Positions 1 through 8,471 of a DNA stretch of 64,000 nt are shown here, one piece after another; positions within the stretch are counted from its first letter, which is position 1; every line of letters starts with the position of its first letter. The stretch comes from Methylobacterium sp. WL119 (GTDB taxonomy: Bacteria > Pseudomonadota > Alphaproteobacteria > Rhizobiales > Beijerinckiaceae), in the NCBI RefSeq assembly GCF_008039875.1, contig NZ_VRUU01000004.1, positions 1 to 64,000 on the forward strand. The letters are read 5' to 3'. Both the position numbers and the translations under genes were made by a program. The notes under the pieces were generated by a model. It saw nothing but the letters and a program-made list of their open reading frames with translations, ran no database searches and had not been told where the DNA came from.

Positions 1-780
1 TCGACACCTACCTCAACGAGCATTGGTTCGGGCTCGGATCAGCTGATCTTCAAGATCAGCGAGGACGCCTACAAGGGCGACGCGCTCTACACCGTCTCGG
101 TCGATGGCAAGCAGATCGGCGGCACGCTGACAGCGCATGCTTCGCATACGGCTGGGCAGTCCGACACGGTCACGGTGAACGGCGACTGGGCCGCGGGTGA
201 CCACAAGGTCAGCATCAACTTTCTGAACGATACCTATGACGGCACTGCGAGTACGGATCGTAATTTGTACATTGACAGTGCCACCTACGATGGGACCGCT
301 GTTTCAGGCAGCCATCTCTCGCTCATGAGTGCCGGGGCGCAGATCGTTACCGTGCATGACACCACGGCGGTTCCCACTCCTGCTGCTCCCGTGTCAACGC
401 TGGTCTCGACACCTACCTCAACGAGCATTGGTTCGGGCTCGGATCAGCTGATCTTCAAGATCAGCGAGGACGCCTACAAGGGCGACGCGCTCTACACCGT
501 CTCGGTCGATGGCAAGCAGATCGGCGGCACGCTGACAGCACATGCTTCGCATACGGCTGGGCAGTCCGACACGGTCACGGTGAACGGCGACTGGGCCGCG
601 GGTGACCACAAGGTCAACATCAACTTCCTGAACGATGCCTATGACGGCACTGCGAGTACGGATCGTAATTTGTACATTGACAGTGCCACCTACGATGGGG
701 CCGCTGTTTCAGGCAGCCATCTCTCACTCATGAGTGCCGGGGCGCAGATCGTTACCGTGCATGATTATGGTCTCTTGTAA
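1..780 (+). CDS. Carbohydrate-binding module repeat protein, 3' end only
   Basis: The frame is open from the first base of the window, so the 5' end lies outside it. The visible 259 residues are two copies of a ~135-residue module. Each has a Ca-dependent xylan-binding CBM (CBM36/60-type) pattern: a SEDAYKGDALYTVSVDG strand, a VTVNGDWAAGDHKV segment and a DGTASTDRNLYID segment with conserved acidic residues. A Ser/Thr/Pro/Val-rich linker separates the modules, and the protein ends with DYGLL. Such modules are usually the C-terminal part of secreted glycan-binding or hydrolytic proteins; no catalytic domain is visible here. The family call is from motif recognition. Confidence 0.75.
   Translation, partial: STPTSTSIGSGSDQLIFKISEDAYKGDALYTVSVDGKQIGGTLTAHASHTAGQSDTVTVNGDWAAGDHKVSINFLNDTYDGTASTDRNLYIDSATYDGTAVSGSHLSLMSAGAQIVTVHDTTAVPTPAAPVSTLVSTPTSTSIGSGSDQLIFKISEDAYKGDALYTVSVDGKQIGGTLTAHASHTAGQSDTVTVNGDWAAGDHKVNINFLNDAYDGTASTDRNLYIDSATYDGAAVSGSHLSLMSAGAQIVTVHDYGLL
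1..780 (+). repeat. 405-bp in-frame tandem repeat
   Basis: The stretch starting at base 1 recurs at base 406 with only a few substitutions (for example GTCAGC to GTCAAC near 616 and ACC to GCC near 638). The unit is exactly 405 bp, 135 codons. The second copy is cut short where the last residues before the stop diverge. Near-identity at DNA level points to recent duplication, and more units may lie upstream. Confidence 0.9.
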
Positions 781-1318
781 GATTGATTTAATTCCAACCT
801 CGTTTAGGTCCTGAGCTCTAGCAAGTAGGACGTCGAGATTGTATCCGTACACAAAATTGAGTCCTAGTTGGCATAAGACTGAGCCAATGTAATGACGTCG
901 CTATATCCGGCCGTGCGATATGCTGCTGAGGCCATGCCTTCACCGTCGACGTTGCGACGGACCGTTTGCAGTACGTTTGAGTAACGGACTTAGTGCGGGA
1001 GAATGAGTATTTCTTCCAATAGCGGTTCCTGTTTAGCTGCAGGCCGTCACGCAAACGTCCGTTAAGGTGACATCGATCGGGCGAAACGGCTTCCCGCGGT
1101 GAACGACGCTCCACAAGCCGTCACTGTTCCTTTGATCCACAAACCTACTGGTCTCGGTGATCTCGGCACAAGCAGAAAAGGGGGCTGAAGCGGGCACGGA
1201 AAATGCGGCATTCGCTTCGGCCCGAAGCCAGTAGTCGTGAACCTAGTTTACGGATTAGGGGTAATGTCCGATGATTGCAGAGATGGGTTCTTAAAGCCAG
1301 CGCTCTATAAGGCCTTCT
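781..1318. other. 538-bp stretch without a supported gene
   Basis: Both strands have only short frames with poor codon character. Base composition is lower in GC than the flanking genes. No convincing terminator or RNA was seen. Confidence 0.5.
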
Positions 1319-1603
1319 ATGATTTCGACTGTCAGAGCCGTTCGAGCCAAAACGCGTATAAGCGGCCGTGCGTTCTTGGTGCACGGACCTGCAAGGCATG
1401 TGGACTGCATCATTGAGGATCTCTCGGCCGCAGGTGCCTGTATCGATTTTCCAGAAGGCGTTTTGGTCCCAACGTACTTCGATCTTGAGATCGGGCATAA
1501 CGGTCAAAGTTACCGGGCACGGATGATGTGGCAGCATGCCAACAAAGTCGGTGTGATGTTCCTAAGGGACCGGGTGAATGCTCCCGAGGTGCTACCCGGC
1601 TAG
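1319..1603 (+). CDS. PilZ domain protein
   Basis: A 94-residue single-domain protein. The N-terminal part has closely spaced arginines (RAKTRISGR), followed by the EDLSAAGACI strand typical of PilZ (DxSxxG type) and a C-terminal beta segment with MMWQHANKVGVMF. PilZ domains bind cyclic di-GMP or act as degenerate adaptors in motility and polysaccharide control. The diguanylate cyclase at 14.1-15.1 kb and the flagellar genes at 6.5-8.3 kb are compatible company, but no operon link is visible. The spacing of the arginines is not the textbook RxxxR, so ligand binding is uncertain. Confidence 0.75.
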   Translation: MISTVRAVRAKTRISGRAFLVHGPARHVDCIIEDLSAAGACIDFPEGVLVPTYFDLEIGHNGQSYRARMMWQHANKVGVMFLRDRVNAPEVLPG

Positions 1604-2010
1604 CCTACGCGTCAGTTACCGGGAACGGCTAAGAGATGCCTTGGTCAGGGTGTGCTCACCGCGTACCAGCCAGCGCAGCGCGATCCTGCTAAGCTCTTGG
1701 CAGGCGCAGGACACCCCATGCTCACCTTCACCTCGATCATCACCCGCAGCGTCCTCGCGGTAGCCACCGTAGGCGGCCTTGCCGTGCTGGCGGATGGCGC
1801 GGTGCGGTCGGAGCTTGAACGGGCTGTGCGAGGCGATCTGACGTTCCTGGGGAGTACCCCAGCGCCGGTGCGAGTTGCCCGGGTGGATAAGCGATACGTG
1901 GCGAAGGGGCTCGACAGGAGCCGGCTTGGCGCGACTGGGCGGATGGTAGGCGCAGACGACACGCAGTAGCTGCACTGGCGCGTTGGCGACTGCCGTGGCA
2001 CGACAACGAG
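1604..2010. other. 407-bp stretch without a supported gene
   Basis: Several overlapping frames are open on both strands because of high GC, but none has a recognisable family, a good ribosome binding site or consistent codon use. I leave it unannotated. Confidence 0.4.
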
Positions 2011-2268
2011 ATGCCGAAGACTGTTGGACCGAAATGCGAGGCCAAGATCGACGGCGTCTGGATGCCCATGAGCCTTCTTGAGGCAAGGGGGAAGTACCGT
2101 TTGGCTCCGAAGCGATGCCCGATTTGCCATGGGGCAGGGTCGATCATGGGGAGCTACACGGCTCTTGTGAAGCACAGGCTCACGCATCGACGGATGCACA
2201 CTGGGTGCCCGCTAATCCCGAAAGCCTACTGCGGTACATCCTCACCGCACCCCAACGCTGCGACCTGA
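2011..2268 (+). CDS. Small zinc-finger-like hypothetical protein
   Basis: An 85-residue protein. An N-terminal segment (KCEAKIDGVWMPM) is followed by RCPICHGAGSIMG and then HRLTHRRMHTGCP. The paired cysteines and downstream His/Cys residues look like a small C2H2/C2HC zinc-binding fold. Short proteins with this CPxCHG...HRxxHxGCP pattern are common in Methylobacterium genomes and have no assigned function. It is monocistronic here. The Cys/His spacing supports a real gene despite its size. Confidence 0.65.
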   Translation: MPKTVGPKCEAKIDGVWMPMSLLEARGKYRLAPKRCPICHGAGSIMGSYTALVKHRLTHRRMHTGCPLIPKAYCGTSSPHPNAAT

Positions 2269-2377
2269 CCGTGACGATGCCCGTCACCCATTGTTAATCC
2301 GAGGCCTAAGCTCCATTGCTTCGCTTGAGGTCGGAGGGCTATCGTAGGGGAGACTCGCCGATCCATGCGCGGCCGCT

Positions 2378-2557
2378 CTAAAGCTCGAACGCGCGGTCCT
2401 CAGCGATCCAACTCATGAGTGCGAGCGCGTCCCCATCATTGGGGGCGTCGATGATGACGATGCTCGATCGGTTATCACCGACAGATAGGACGCCCCGGTA
2501 GGACGACCGCCACGCTACGCCTTTACCGGTCTCTGAGCTCTCTAGATCACCGGCCAT
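2378..2557 (-). CDS. Small hypothetical protein (59 aa)
   Basis: Reading leftward from ATG at 2557 gives 59 residues, with core VAWRSSYRGVLSVGDNRSSI and a C-terminal tail ALALMSWIAEDRAFEL. A clear Shine-Dalgarno (GAGGAG) lies six bases before the ATG. The sequence has the look of a small alpha/beta protein and no family is recognised. It is isolated between non-coding stretches. Confidence 0.6.
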   Translation of the reverse strand: MAGDLESSETGKGVAWRSSYRGVLSVGDNRSSIVIIDAPNDGDALALMSWIAEDRAFEL

Positions 2558-2765
2558 GCCGTGCTCCTCGCTTAAGACGAGAGCGAAGGTAATTCGGCTC
2601 GGCGCTGAGTGGTTCGCGACGGCGCCGGCGAGGCCGCACCGCGCCCCCCCCTAGGCGGTGCTGCTCTGCCGGCGCTCGGCCATCAGCCGGTCGCTAAGGA
2701 CAACTTGGCGGGACATGGTTAATAGATCGTTGCCTAGGCTGTAACTACACGGCCGGATCGAGACC

Positions 2766-3014
2766 ATGGCCGGCCTGATGCCTGGCACCGCGGCGCTGAA
2801 GATCGTCGCCGACGATGAGACCGGGGAGCTGGAGAGCGCAACGATCCTTGGGCAGTTCGGCGAGGTGCCGGACGACTTTGCTGAGAGCTTACAAGGCGGG
2901 GAGGGCTCAATTACGAGCACGAAGATCATTGAACAAAAGCAACCGCGCGCACGTTTCAGCTTAGTATCAACGCGCCGGTATTGGCGCAGCGTGAGGAACA
3001 TTTATGTCGATTAA
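2766..3014 (+). CDS. Hypothetical protein (82 aa), doubtful
   Basis: The first half (MAGLMPGTAALKIVADDETG, then ESATILGQFGEVPDDF) has high third-position GC and reads like a real protein. The second half has weaker codon use. The frame overlaps the start of the next gene by 11 bases. No known domain is recognised, and it may be a decayed or spurious frame. Confidence 0.35.
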   Translation: MAGLMPGTAALKIVADDETGELESATILGQFGEVPDDFAESLQGGEGSITSTKIIEQKQPRARFSLVSTRRYWRSVRNIYVD

Positions 3015-3309
3015 AACACTCGCACTCGCCGCCTCGTTCACATTGGCGCTGTCCGGCGCCGCGCTCGCACAAGCAACTGGCCCCTCGGGCACAACCGGGA
3101 CTGGCATGGGGACCAGCAGGACCGGCGGTTCGACCACGGGCCAGCCGAAGGAACTTGCTACCCCGGGTGGCGCGAATGCCGGTGGCGGCACGGGCTCCAC
3201 GCCGACGACTGCCCCAGGAGCGAATGGGATGAGCACAGGGACTGGTGCGCCGGGTGCAGGTACATCGGGCATGAGCAGCCCATCGACGGGCGCTGCCGGA
3301 GCGCGCTGA
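3004..3309 (+). CDS. Secreted Gly/Thr/Ser-rich protein
   Basis: A 101-residue protein. Residues 1-22 form a clear Sec signal peptide (MSIKTLALAASFTLALSGAA), with likely cleavage after ALA before QATG. The mature part is low-complexity Gly, Thr, Ser, Ala and Pro, with repeated TGxG and GAG units and no cysteines, so it is probably disordered in the periplasm. Such short secreted proteins recur in methylobacteria without assigned function. The preceding AGCGTGAGGAAC supplies a plausible ribosome binding site. Confidence 0.75.
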   Translation: MSIKTLALAASFTLALSGAALAQATGPSGTTGTGMGTSRTGGSTTGQPKELATPGGANAGGGTGSTPTTAPGANGMSTGTGAPGAGTSGMSSPSTGAAGAR

Positions 3310-3400
3310 GCATCCATCGCAACCCCGTTAGACTCGCTACGCTCCACGCCTATTGGTTCGGCCCCGCCATCCGATCACCGGCTGGCGGGCGCCATTGGCT

Positions 3401-3481
3401 TTACTCCGCGATGATGGCGATCAGTGAGAAGGAACCGGCGAGCGCGAAGGTGCCGGCCACGAGGGACGCAATCAGGAGCAT
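3401..3481 (-). CDS. Possible 26-residue membrane peptide
   Basis: The minus strand encodes a 26-residue hydrophobic peptide (MLLIASLVAGTFALAGSFSL, then IAIIAE) that would make a single transmembrane helix. A weak GAGGC lies about eight bases before the ATG. Small proteins of this kind exist, but the evidence is only the hydrophobic pattern and open frame. Confidence 0.3.
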   Translation of the reverse strand: MLLIASLVAGTFALAGSFSLIAIIAE

Positions 3482-3580
3482 GGGTGAAGCCTCAGCCGTC
3501 GAACGGCGACGCTTCCTCAACCCGTCAGGTCGATCCCGGTTGCAGGTAGGGTACTGCTGAGCGCGAAGGTATCCGCTTTC

Positions 3581-3781
3581 TCAATCATCGGCGCTATCAC
3601 CTGCAGCGTCGCCATCGTCGGTGTCGAACAGCCGATCAATGAAGGTGCTGTAGCTGGCAGCATCGACGCGAGACTTGCTCCCAGACGCCTTGGCTTGGTC
3701 CACCCGCACGTCTTCGAACCACTGGCTGGCTATCCGATCCAGCGCTTCATCCGTGAACAGCAGTGCAGTGCTGCCGGGCAT
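3581..3781 (-). CDS. Acidic small hypothetical protein (66 aa)
   Basis: The frame is open further upstream, but the ATG at 3781 is preferred because GGAG lies eight bases before it. The 66-residue product starts MPGSTALLFTDEALDRIASQ and ends in a strongly acidic tail (DTDDGDAAGDSADD). No family is recognised. It could be a small soluble binding protein; its function is unknown. Confidence 0.5.
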   Translation of the reverse strand: MPGSTALLFTDEALDRIASQWFEDVRVDQAKASGSKSRVDAASYSTFIDRLFDTDDGDAAGDSADD

Positions 3782-3968
3782 CCGGCGGTCTCCTAAGTCT
3801 CGTAGTCGGTTCGGCCCCGCCCCGATCTGCTCACGGGACGGGGGAACCCCGGATCTCACCAGCTAGGCCGATACGCAACTTGGCCCGGGTGCAGGATGGC
3901 GGCGCTTGGTTAGGGTCTCATCACCGCGACGGGTGCCGCGGTGTGCCAGAACGGGGCGCTGAGCGGCC

Positions 3969-4529
3969 TCAGGCCGTCTCGGCGGCCTTCTCGGCCTTCT
4001 TCCGACCGCGGGCCTTCGGAGCCGCCTCGGGCGCCTCAGCAGCCTTGGGCTTGCCCTTGGGGGACTTGGACTCCCCAGAGACCGTCTCGTCTACTGTGAC
4101 TACCTTCAGAGCCACCTTGCGCCGCTGCTGGCCAAGGCCGAGGGAGCGCGCCAGTTCGGAACGCTGAGCGGAGTAGCTTGCGGCGGTCGACGGGTAGTCC
4201 GACGGCAGGCCGTAGCGCGCCCGGTAGGTCTCCATCGTCAGGCCGGCCTTGGTAACGTGGCGCTTGAGCGTCTTGTAGCGCTTGCCATCGAGGAACGAGA
4301 TCAGCGCGTCCGGCGTGATCGACTTCTTGATCTGGGCCGGCGTCGGCTTCTCCGGGCCGGCGGGCTCGGCGGACGTCGGGTTGGCAAGACCGGCAAAGGC
4401 TGCATGCACGGAAGCGATCACGTTTGGCAGCTCCGCTACCGGCACGTTGTTGTTCGACACGTAAGCCGCGACGAGGTCGGCAGCGAGTTCCATAAAATTG
4501 GTAGATTGAGTTTCGATTTGTTCGTCCAC
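3969..4529 (-). CDS. MucR/Ros-family transcriptional regulator
   Basis: The conserved core reads AAYVSNNNVPVAELPNVIAS, then ITPDALISFLDGKRYKTLKR, then YRARYGLPSDYP and RSELARSLGLG. This is the MucR/Ros family of AT-rich-DNA-binding, H-NS-like regulators of exopolysaccharide, motility and cell-cycle genes. The usual first zinc ligand Cys (ICLEDG) is Ser here, and the second His of HxxxH is Ala, so the classical zinc site is incomplete. A Lys/Ala/Pro-rich tail of ~50 residues follows the finger, unusual for the family. I chose GTG 4529 (AGAGG seven bases upstream); ATG 4547 is possible. It is divergent from a second MucR at 5031. Confidence 0.85.
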   Translation of the reverse strand: MDEQIETQSTNFMELAADLVAAYVSNNNVPVAELPNVIASVHAAFAGLANPTSAEPAGPEKPTPAQIKKSITPDALISFLDGKRYKTLKRHVTKAGLTMETYRARYGLPSDYPSTAASYSAQRSELARSLGLGQQRRKVALKVVTVDETVSGESKSPKGKPKAAEAPEAAPKARGRKKAEKAAETA

Positions 4530-5030
4530 GATGATACCTCTCATCAAAAGACGGTACGCCTCTGCCGAACAAGGCAGATCGTCAAGGCTTATCGGTAGAA
4601 AAAGCCCTGCCGGACGCTACAATACGGACAGAAATTTGCTGCTGTGCTTCGACATGAGGCTTAGTAGGGGCAAGGAAGCCCCGGACTGTCTACGCGGCCG
4701 GGGCTCATCACACACCGCTTGTGCAATGCTATGTGCTCGCAAACAGCCGACGCTGTCTCTCGATGCGATATCGAATGAGGGCCAGCAGACCCATGCGGAT
4801 ACAAGGGACAGCTCAGAGCATCTCGCCTGACGCTGCGCTGCCGAGGGGTGCAGCGCAAAGGCCGGGGCTGCCCTGATGGGACGCCCCAGCTCACCTCCTC
4901 ACAAATTCCGATCATCAAAAACATGCGTGCAGATCAAAGCAAGATCGCGCGATCTTCCGGGAGTCGTACCTTGATTTGGTTCAGAGATTGGTAGATCTCA
5001 CGCCGGTAGCGCACTCACAGGACAACCTTA
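4530..5030. promoter_or_regulatory. Divergent intergenic region between two mucR paralogues
   Basis: About 500 bp without a supported gene, clearly richer in A+T than its surroundings near both ends. It must hold the promoters of both regulators. MucR proteins autoregulate by binding AT-rich DNA, so autoregulation here is plausible but inferred. No exact operator could be defined. Confidence 0.45.
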
Positions 5031-5468
5031 GTGATAAAAAAAAACCTGGGGCAGAACCCCGAAATGCTCGCGCTGGCCAGCGAAATCGTTGTGGCCTACG
5101 TCAGAAATAACTCCGTCCCGATCTCTGAGCTGCCGAAGCTGATTGGAAGCGTGCATGCGGCTCTGGCAGGCCTCTACAACACCTCCGGGGCCGCGAGCAC
5201 CGATGCCGCGGCCGAGAACGTCGAGCAGCCGACCGCGGCACAGATCAAGAAGTCCATTACACCGGACGCGATCATCTCCTTCCTCGATGGTAAGCGCTAC
5301 AAGACCCTGAAGCGTCACCTCAGTGCACACGGTCTCGACCCGCACTCCTACCGGGCGAAATTCGGCCTCCCGGCTGACTACCCAATGGTGTGCCCCTCGT
5401 ACTCTGAAGCCCGCTCTGCCCTCGCGAAGAACATTGGGCTCGGCCGGCCTGGGCGCGCGGTCGCCTAA
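5031..5468 (+). CDS. MucR/Ros-family transcriptional regulator
   Basis: A 145-residue protein starting at GTG with AGGACA seven bases upstream. It carries the family blocks EIVVAYVRNNSVPISELPKL, ITPDAIISFLDGKRYKTLKR, HLSAHGLDPHSYRAKFGLPA and YSEARSALAKNIGLG. As in its divergent neighbour, the first zinc Cys is replaced by Ser, but the two His residues of the finger are retained. MucR-like proteins without the Cys are known in rhizobia to bind DNA without zinc. The pair share about half their core residues and look like diverged duplicates. Confidence 0.88.
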   Translation: MIKKNLGQNPEMLALASEIVVAYVRNNSVPISELPKLIGSVHAALAGLYNTSGAASTDAAAENVEQPTAAQIKKSITPDAIISFLDGKRYKTLKRHLSAHGLDPHSYRAKFGLPADYPMVCPSYSEARSALAKNIGLGRPGRAVA

Positions 5469-5506
5469 GGATCTACAGAAGCCCGCCGCGACCAGCGGCG
5501 GGTTGG

Positions 5507-5749
5507 GTGCACGCTGCCTGCTGTGCCCGCATCTTGGCGCCTCTGGGCGCCGGCGGTCGACAAGACAAGGCTGGGATTGCCGCAGCAACCGGGTGCCGGA
5601 ACACGGCGCATTTTCGCGAGGTCCTTATGGGGATCGCGGAGAAGCTCGCCGCTGTCGGGGTGCGGGTCGGCCGCCGCGAGGGCCACTTCCGCATGGTTGA
5701 GGCGAAGCCGGCCACACGCTCCCGTGATGCGGGCGACACGGTTCAGTAA
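5507..5749 (+). CDS. Hypothetical protein, possible winged-helix fragment
   Basis: An 80-residue frame from GTG. The middle (KAGIAAATGCRNTAHFREVL, then AVGVRVGRREGHFRMVEA) resembles the helix-turn-helix plus wing of small DNA-binding domains seen in alphaproteobacterial hypotheticals. The start is uncertain and no good ribosome binding site is seen. It follows the mucR gene by 38 bp on the same strand. Confidence 0.4.
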   Translation: MHAACCARILAPLGAGGRQDKAGIAAATGCRNTAHFREVLMGIAEKLAAVGVRVGRREGHFRMVEAKPATRSRDAGDTVQ

Positions 5750-5802
5750 CCAGATCGCCACATGCCGATCATGGTGCAGCGGTAGACACCGCCGCTACTG
5801 CG

Positions 5803-6048
5803 ATGAACCGGAGCATGTGCATGGTACTCGCCGACCTCGACAAGCGTACCGAGTTGACTGTTTGGCCGTCCAGCGCGCCTGCTCATACTGCACGCGGGCA
5901 GGCGTTCTCCACACTGCGTGAAGCCCTCGTGGCTGCGGTCAAAAGCATCCAGGCCGACGACGCGCAACCCTGGATCATCACCGATAACGGCGACATCCTC
6001 TCGCCGCGCTGGATCAGAGCAAACGCCGATCCGCGCCGGCTACAGTAG
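5803..6048 (+). CDS. Hypothetical protein (81 aa)
   Basis: Codon use is good through the second half, with a coherent C-terminal block: FSTLREALVAAVKSIQADDA followed by PWIITDNGDILSPRWI. Similar short proteins ending in a PWIxTDxGDIL.P.WI motif occur widely in methylobacteria. There is no signal peptide or membrane helix. Function unknown. Confidence 0.6.
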   Translation: MNRSMCMVLADLDKRTELTVWPSSAPAHTARGQAFSTLREALVAAVKSIQADDAQPWIITDNGDILSPRWIRANADPRRLQ

Positions 6049-6262
6049 GAACGCGAAGGACAAGCCATAGGCCGGCGCCGGCGGTTCCTGTTCCCCGCGT
6101 CGCCGACCTTCACACGACCACCCGGCCTGAGGCTTCACAGGCACGGTGCAGGGAACTGGCCCGCATCGGCCTGTCGTCACGTGCTCTCTCTGCTGGGCTG
6201 CCTGTCGGCATTCGCGACGCCGCGGCGCACAAGCGTCGAGAGAGGTGTGTTGTAGCAGATCG

Positions 6263-6493
6263 TTATGCCGTTCTCAGCACGAATCTTGACCGCAGCTTGG
6301 CTTCGATCCGCCAGGCATCCCGTTCACCGCGCGCTTTGACTAACTCCGTCTGCAACTCCTCGACGCGGGCATGCAGCTCGCCGGCATCGACGGCCGTCTC
6401 GATCAGGAGTTCCTGAGCCTCGGCGAGTGCCGCGCGCAATTCCGCATTCTCGGTCGCGAGCGCCAGGACCAGAACCGTCGTGTCGTCGCTCAT
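6263..6493 (-). CDS. Small coiled-coil protein (76 aa)
   Basis: Almost the whole protein is one amphipathic helix with heptad-like spacing: ALATENAELRAALAEAQELL, then ARVEELQTELVKARGERDAW. This predicts a coiled coil, so it probably oligomerises or binds another helical protein. It lies 29 bp downstream of flbT on the same strand and could be cotranscribed with it. No family is recognised. Confidence 0.55.
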   Translation of the reverse strand: MSDDTTVLVLALATENAELRAALAEAQELLIETAVDAGELHARVEELQTELVKARGERDAWRIEAKLRSRFVLRTA

Positions 6494-6522
6494 CCTCCAG
6501 CAACTCGACCCGATCCGCGATA

Positions 6523-6906
6523 TCAGTTTCTACCACTCATCTCGTCTTCAAAGGCGATGAGTTTCCGCCCGGTCTTGATAGCCAGGTGGTACTGCTTGGC
6601 CGCCAGCGCGTCGTGGATCGCGACTAGATACGGGGCCGAGCCCGGAATAATCTTCAGGATCTCGGTCGACTGCATCACCAGGAGATTCTCAGCCTCGGCC
6701 GCACTCTCGTCGAGGTAGATGACCTGCAGGGTCACGCAGAGTTTCTTGCTGATCGTATCAGCGTCCGCCTCGCGGATGATCTCGCTTTCCCGGAGGAACC
6801 TGCACGGCGTCTCGACGAGGAAGACCGATCGCCGATCGCCGTTGCGGATCAGCGCTCCGTTGATGATCAGGCGTTCCGAAGGCTTCAGTTCGATGCGAAG
6901 GGCCAT
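6523..6906 (-). CDS. flbT: Flagellar biosynthesis repressor FlbT
   Basis: A 127-residue protein matching FlbT throughout: MALRIELKPSERLIINGALI, DRRSVFLVETPCRFLRESEI, then ADTISKKLCVTLQVIYLD. In Caulobacter FlbT binds the 5' untranslated region of flagellin mRNA and destabilises it when the flagellum is incomplete; FlaF opposes it. Here it is transcribed away from the flagellin gene at 7117, with 210 bp between them. No flaF is seen next to it. Length is normal for the family. Confidence 0.93.
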   Translation of the reverse strand: MALRIELKPSERLIINGALIRNGDRRSVFLVETPCRFLRESEIIREADADTISKKLCVTLQVIYLDESAAEAENLLVMQSTEILKIIPGSAPYLVAIHDALAAKQYHLAIKTGRKLIAFEDEMSGRN

Positions 6907-7116
6907 TCCGGCAACTCCATTCTAGAGACACCTGGACCATGGGTGCGATCTGTTAATGTTTCTTAAACCATCGCAGTCATTATGTACGAACAACACGCGA
7001 TGGATGCCCACTTACTCGGAATCGAGCGATCGATTTAACGTGTCGGAAGGTGGCGACATGTTTGTTCACGAGGCCGGCAAAAAGCCGGTCCTCTGATCAA
7101 GTATGGATCTCACCTC
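6907..7116 (+). promoter_or_regulatory. flbT/flagellin divergent intergenic region and flagellin leader
   Basis: This 210-bp gap must contain both promoters and the flagellin 5' untranslated region, the expected target of FlbT. It is AT-richer around 6950-7000. A consensus promoter could not be fixed by eye. Confidence 0.4.
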
Positions 7117-8304
7117 ATGTCCGGCGTTTCTCTCACCGCTGCTACCCGCCAGAACCTGCTCTCGCTGCAGGACACGGCCGCGCTGTCCTCCACGACGCAG
7201 AACCGTCTCTCCACCGGCAAGAAGGTCTCCTCGGCCCTCGACAACCCGGTCAACTTCTTCACGGCGCAGAGCCTGTCGAACCGCTCCTCGGACCTCGGCA
7301 CCCTGCTCGACAGCATCTCGAACGGCGTGCAGACGATCCAGGCAGCCAACACGGGCCTGACCTCGATCCAGAAGCTCGTGGACTCGGCCAAGTCGACCGC
7401 CAACCAGGCACTCGCGACGCAGATCACCACCACCGGAACGGCTGGTACCGCCTTCTCGGCGACTGGCTCTGTCAACCTCCTCGTCAACGGCAGTGCGGTT
7501 CCTGTTACGCTCACCACCAGCGACACCATCGACACGGCTATCACCAAGCTGAACACCGCAGTCAGCGCTCAGGGCGCCGGCAACGCGTTCAGCAAGGACG
7601 CGACGGGCACCAAGCTCGTCGTCAACGCTACGGCTGACATCGAGTTCTCGGCGCCTGCCGACCAGACCGCGCTTGGCTTTGCCAGCGGCGCCGCTAGTGC
7701 GGGTCCTCTGTACGCAGCTTCGGCGGCCGGACAGAGCTCCAACCTGACGGTGACCGGCGTCAAGGAGCGGGCGTCCCTGTCGAAGCAGTACAACAGCCTG
7801 CTGACGCAGATCGACCAGCTCGCCAAGGACTCGAGCTTCAACGGCACCAACCTGCTGTCGAGCAGCGCGGCTTCGAACAAGCTGCACATCTCGTTCAACG
7901 AGAAGGACACCTCGAACCTCGACGTGCAGGGCGTCGATGCCACCTCGGGCGGCCTCAACCTGACGGCGATCACTGGCAACTCCGGCTCGACGGCGGACGG
8001 TAAAGGCAGCTTCCTTCTCGACGCTTCGGTCACCGCTACGCTCAGCAGCCTGACGAGCGCCTCCACGACGCTGCGTTCCCAGGCCTCGACCTTCGGCTCG
8101 AACCTGTCGGTGGTGCAGAACCGCCAGGACTTCACCAAGAACCTCCAGAACGTGCTCGACACCGGCGCCTCCAAGCTCACCGATGCCGACCTGAACGAGG
8201 AGGCCGCGAACTCCCAGGCGTTGTCGACCCGCCAGTCGCTCGGCATCTCGGCCCTCTCGCTGGCCAACCAGGCCCAGCAGGGCGTGCTTCAGCTCCTCCG
8301 CTAA
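7117..8304 (+). CDS. Flagellin
   Basis: A 395-residue flagellin. The conserved D0/D1 N-terminus is seen in LLSLQDTAALSSTTQNRLST and SALDNPVNFFTAQSLSNRSS, and the C-terminal D0 helix in TDADLNEEAANSQALSTRQS and ending QGVLQLLR. The central part is Ser/Thr/Ala-rich and variable. There is no signal peptide, as expected for type III export. A strong intrinsic terminator follows at 8331. It is probably controlled post-transcriptionally by FlbT encoded next door. Confidence 0.93.
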   Translation: MSGVSLTAATRQNLLSLQDTAALSSTTQNRLSTGKKVSSALDNPVNFFTAQSLSNRSSDLGTLLDSISNGVQTIQAANTGLTSIQKLVDSAKSTANQALATQITTTGTAGTAFSATGSVNLLVNGSAVPVTLTTSDTIDTAITKLNTAVSAQGAGNAFSKDATGTKLVVNATADIEFSAPADQTALGFASGAASAGPLYAASAAGQSSNLTVTGVKERASLSKQYNSLLTQIDQLAKDSSFNGTNLLSSSAASNKLHISFNEKDTSNLDVQGVDATSGGLNLTAITGNSGSTADGKGSFLLDASVTATLSSLTSASTTLRSQASTFGSNLSVVQNRQDFTKNLQNVLDTGASKLTDADLNEEAANSQALSTRQSLGISALSLANQAQQGVLQLLR

Positions 8305-8330
8305 GCACCGCCCACCATCACGACCCGATG

Positions 8331-8363
8331 AAGCGGCCGGGGTATCGCCTCGGCCGCTTTTTC
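8331..8363 (+). terminator. Rho-independent terminator of flagellin
   Basis: The stem AAGCGGCCG pairs with CGGCCGCTT across an 11-base loop and is followed by a run of T. It lies 27 bp after the flagellin stop. Confidence 0.88.
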
Positions 8364-8471
8364 ATTGCTACCGACCTTCGCGACCGTCGACAGCTTGTGC
8401 GTCGAGAGGCCGGTGGCATAGCACCCTACGAGGTCTGTGACGCGTCCGGCATGGCGAACGGTCGTGTGCGG

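Noticed and set aside
1616..2199. Several overlapping long frames on both strands
   Set aside because: They are mutually exclusive, have no ribosome binding site or family resemblance, and are the kind of frames high-GC DNA gives by chance.
5761..5830. tRNA-like D-arm pattern (GGTGCAGCGGTAGACACC)
   Set aside because: No acceptor stem, anticodon arm or T-arm with TTCGA could be formed around it.
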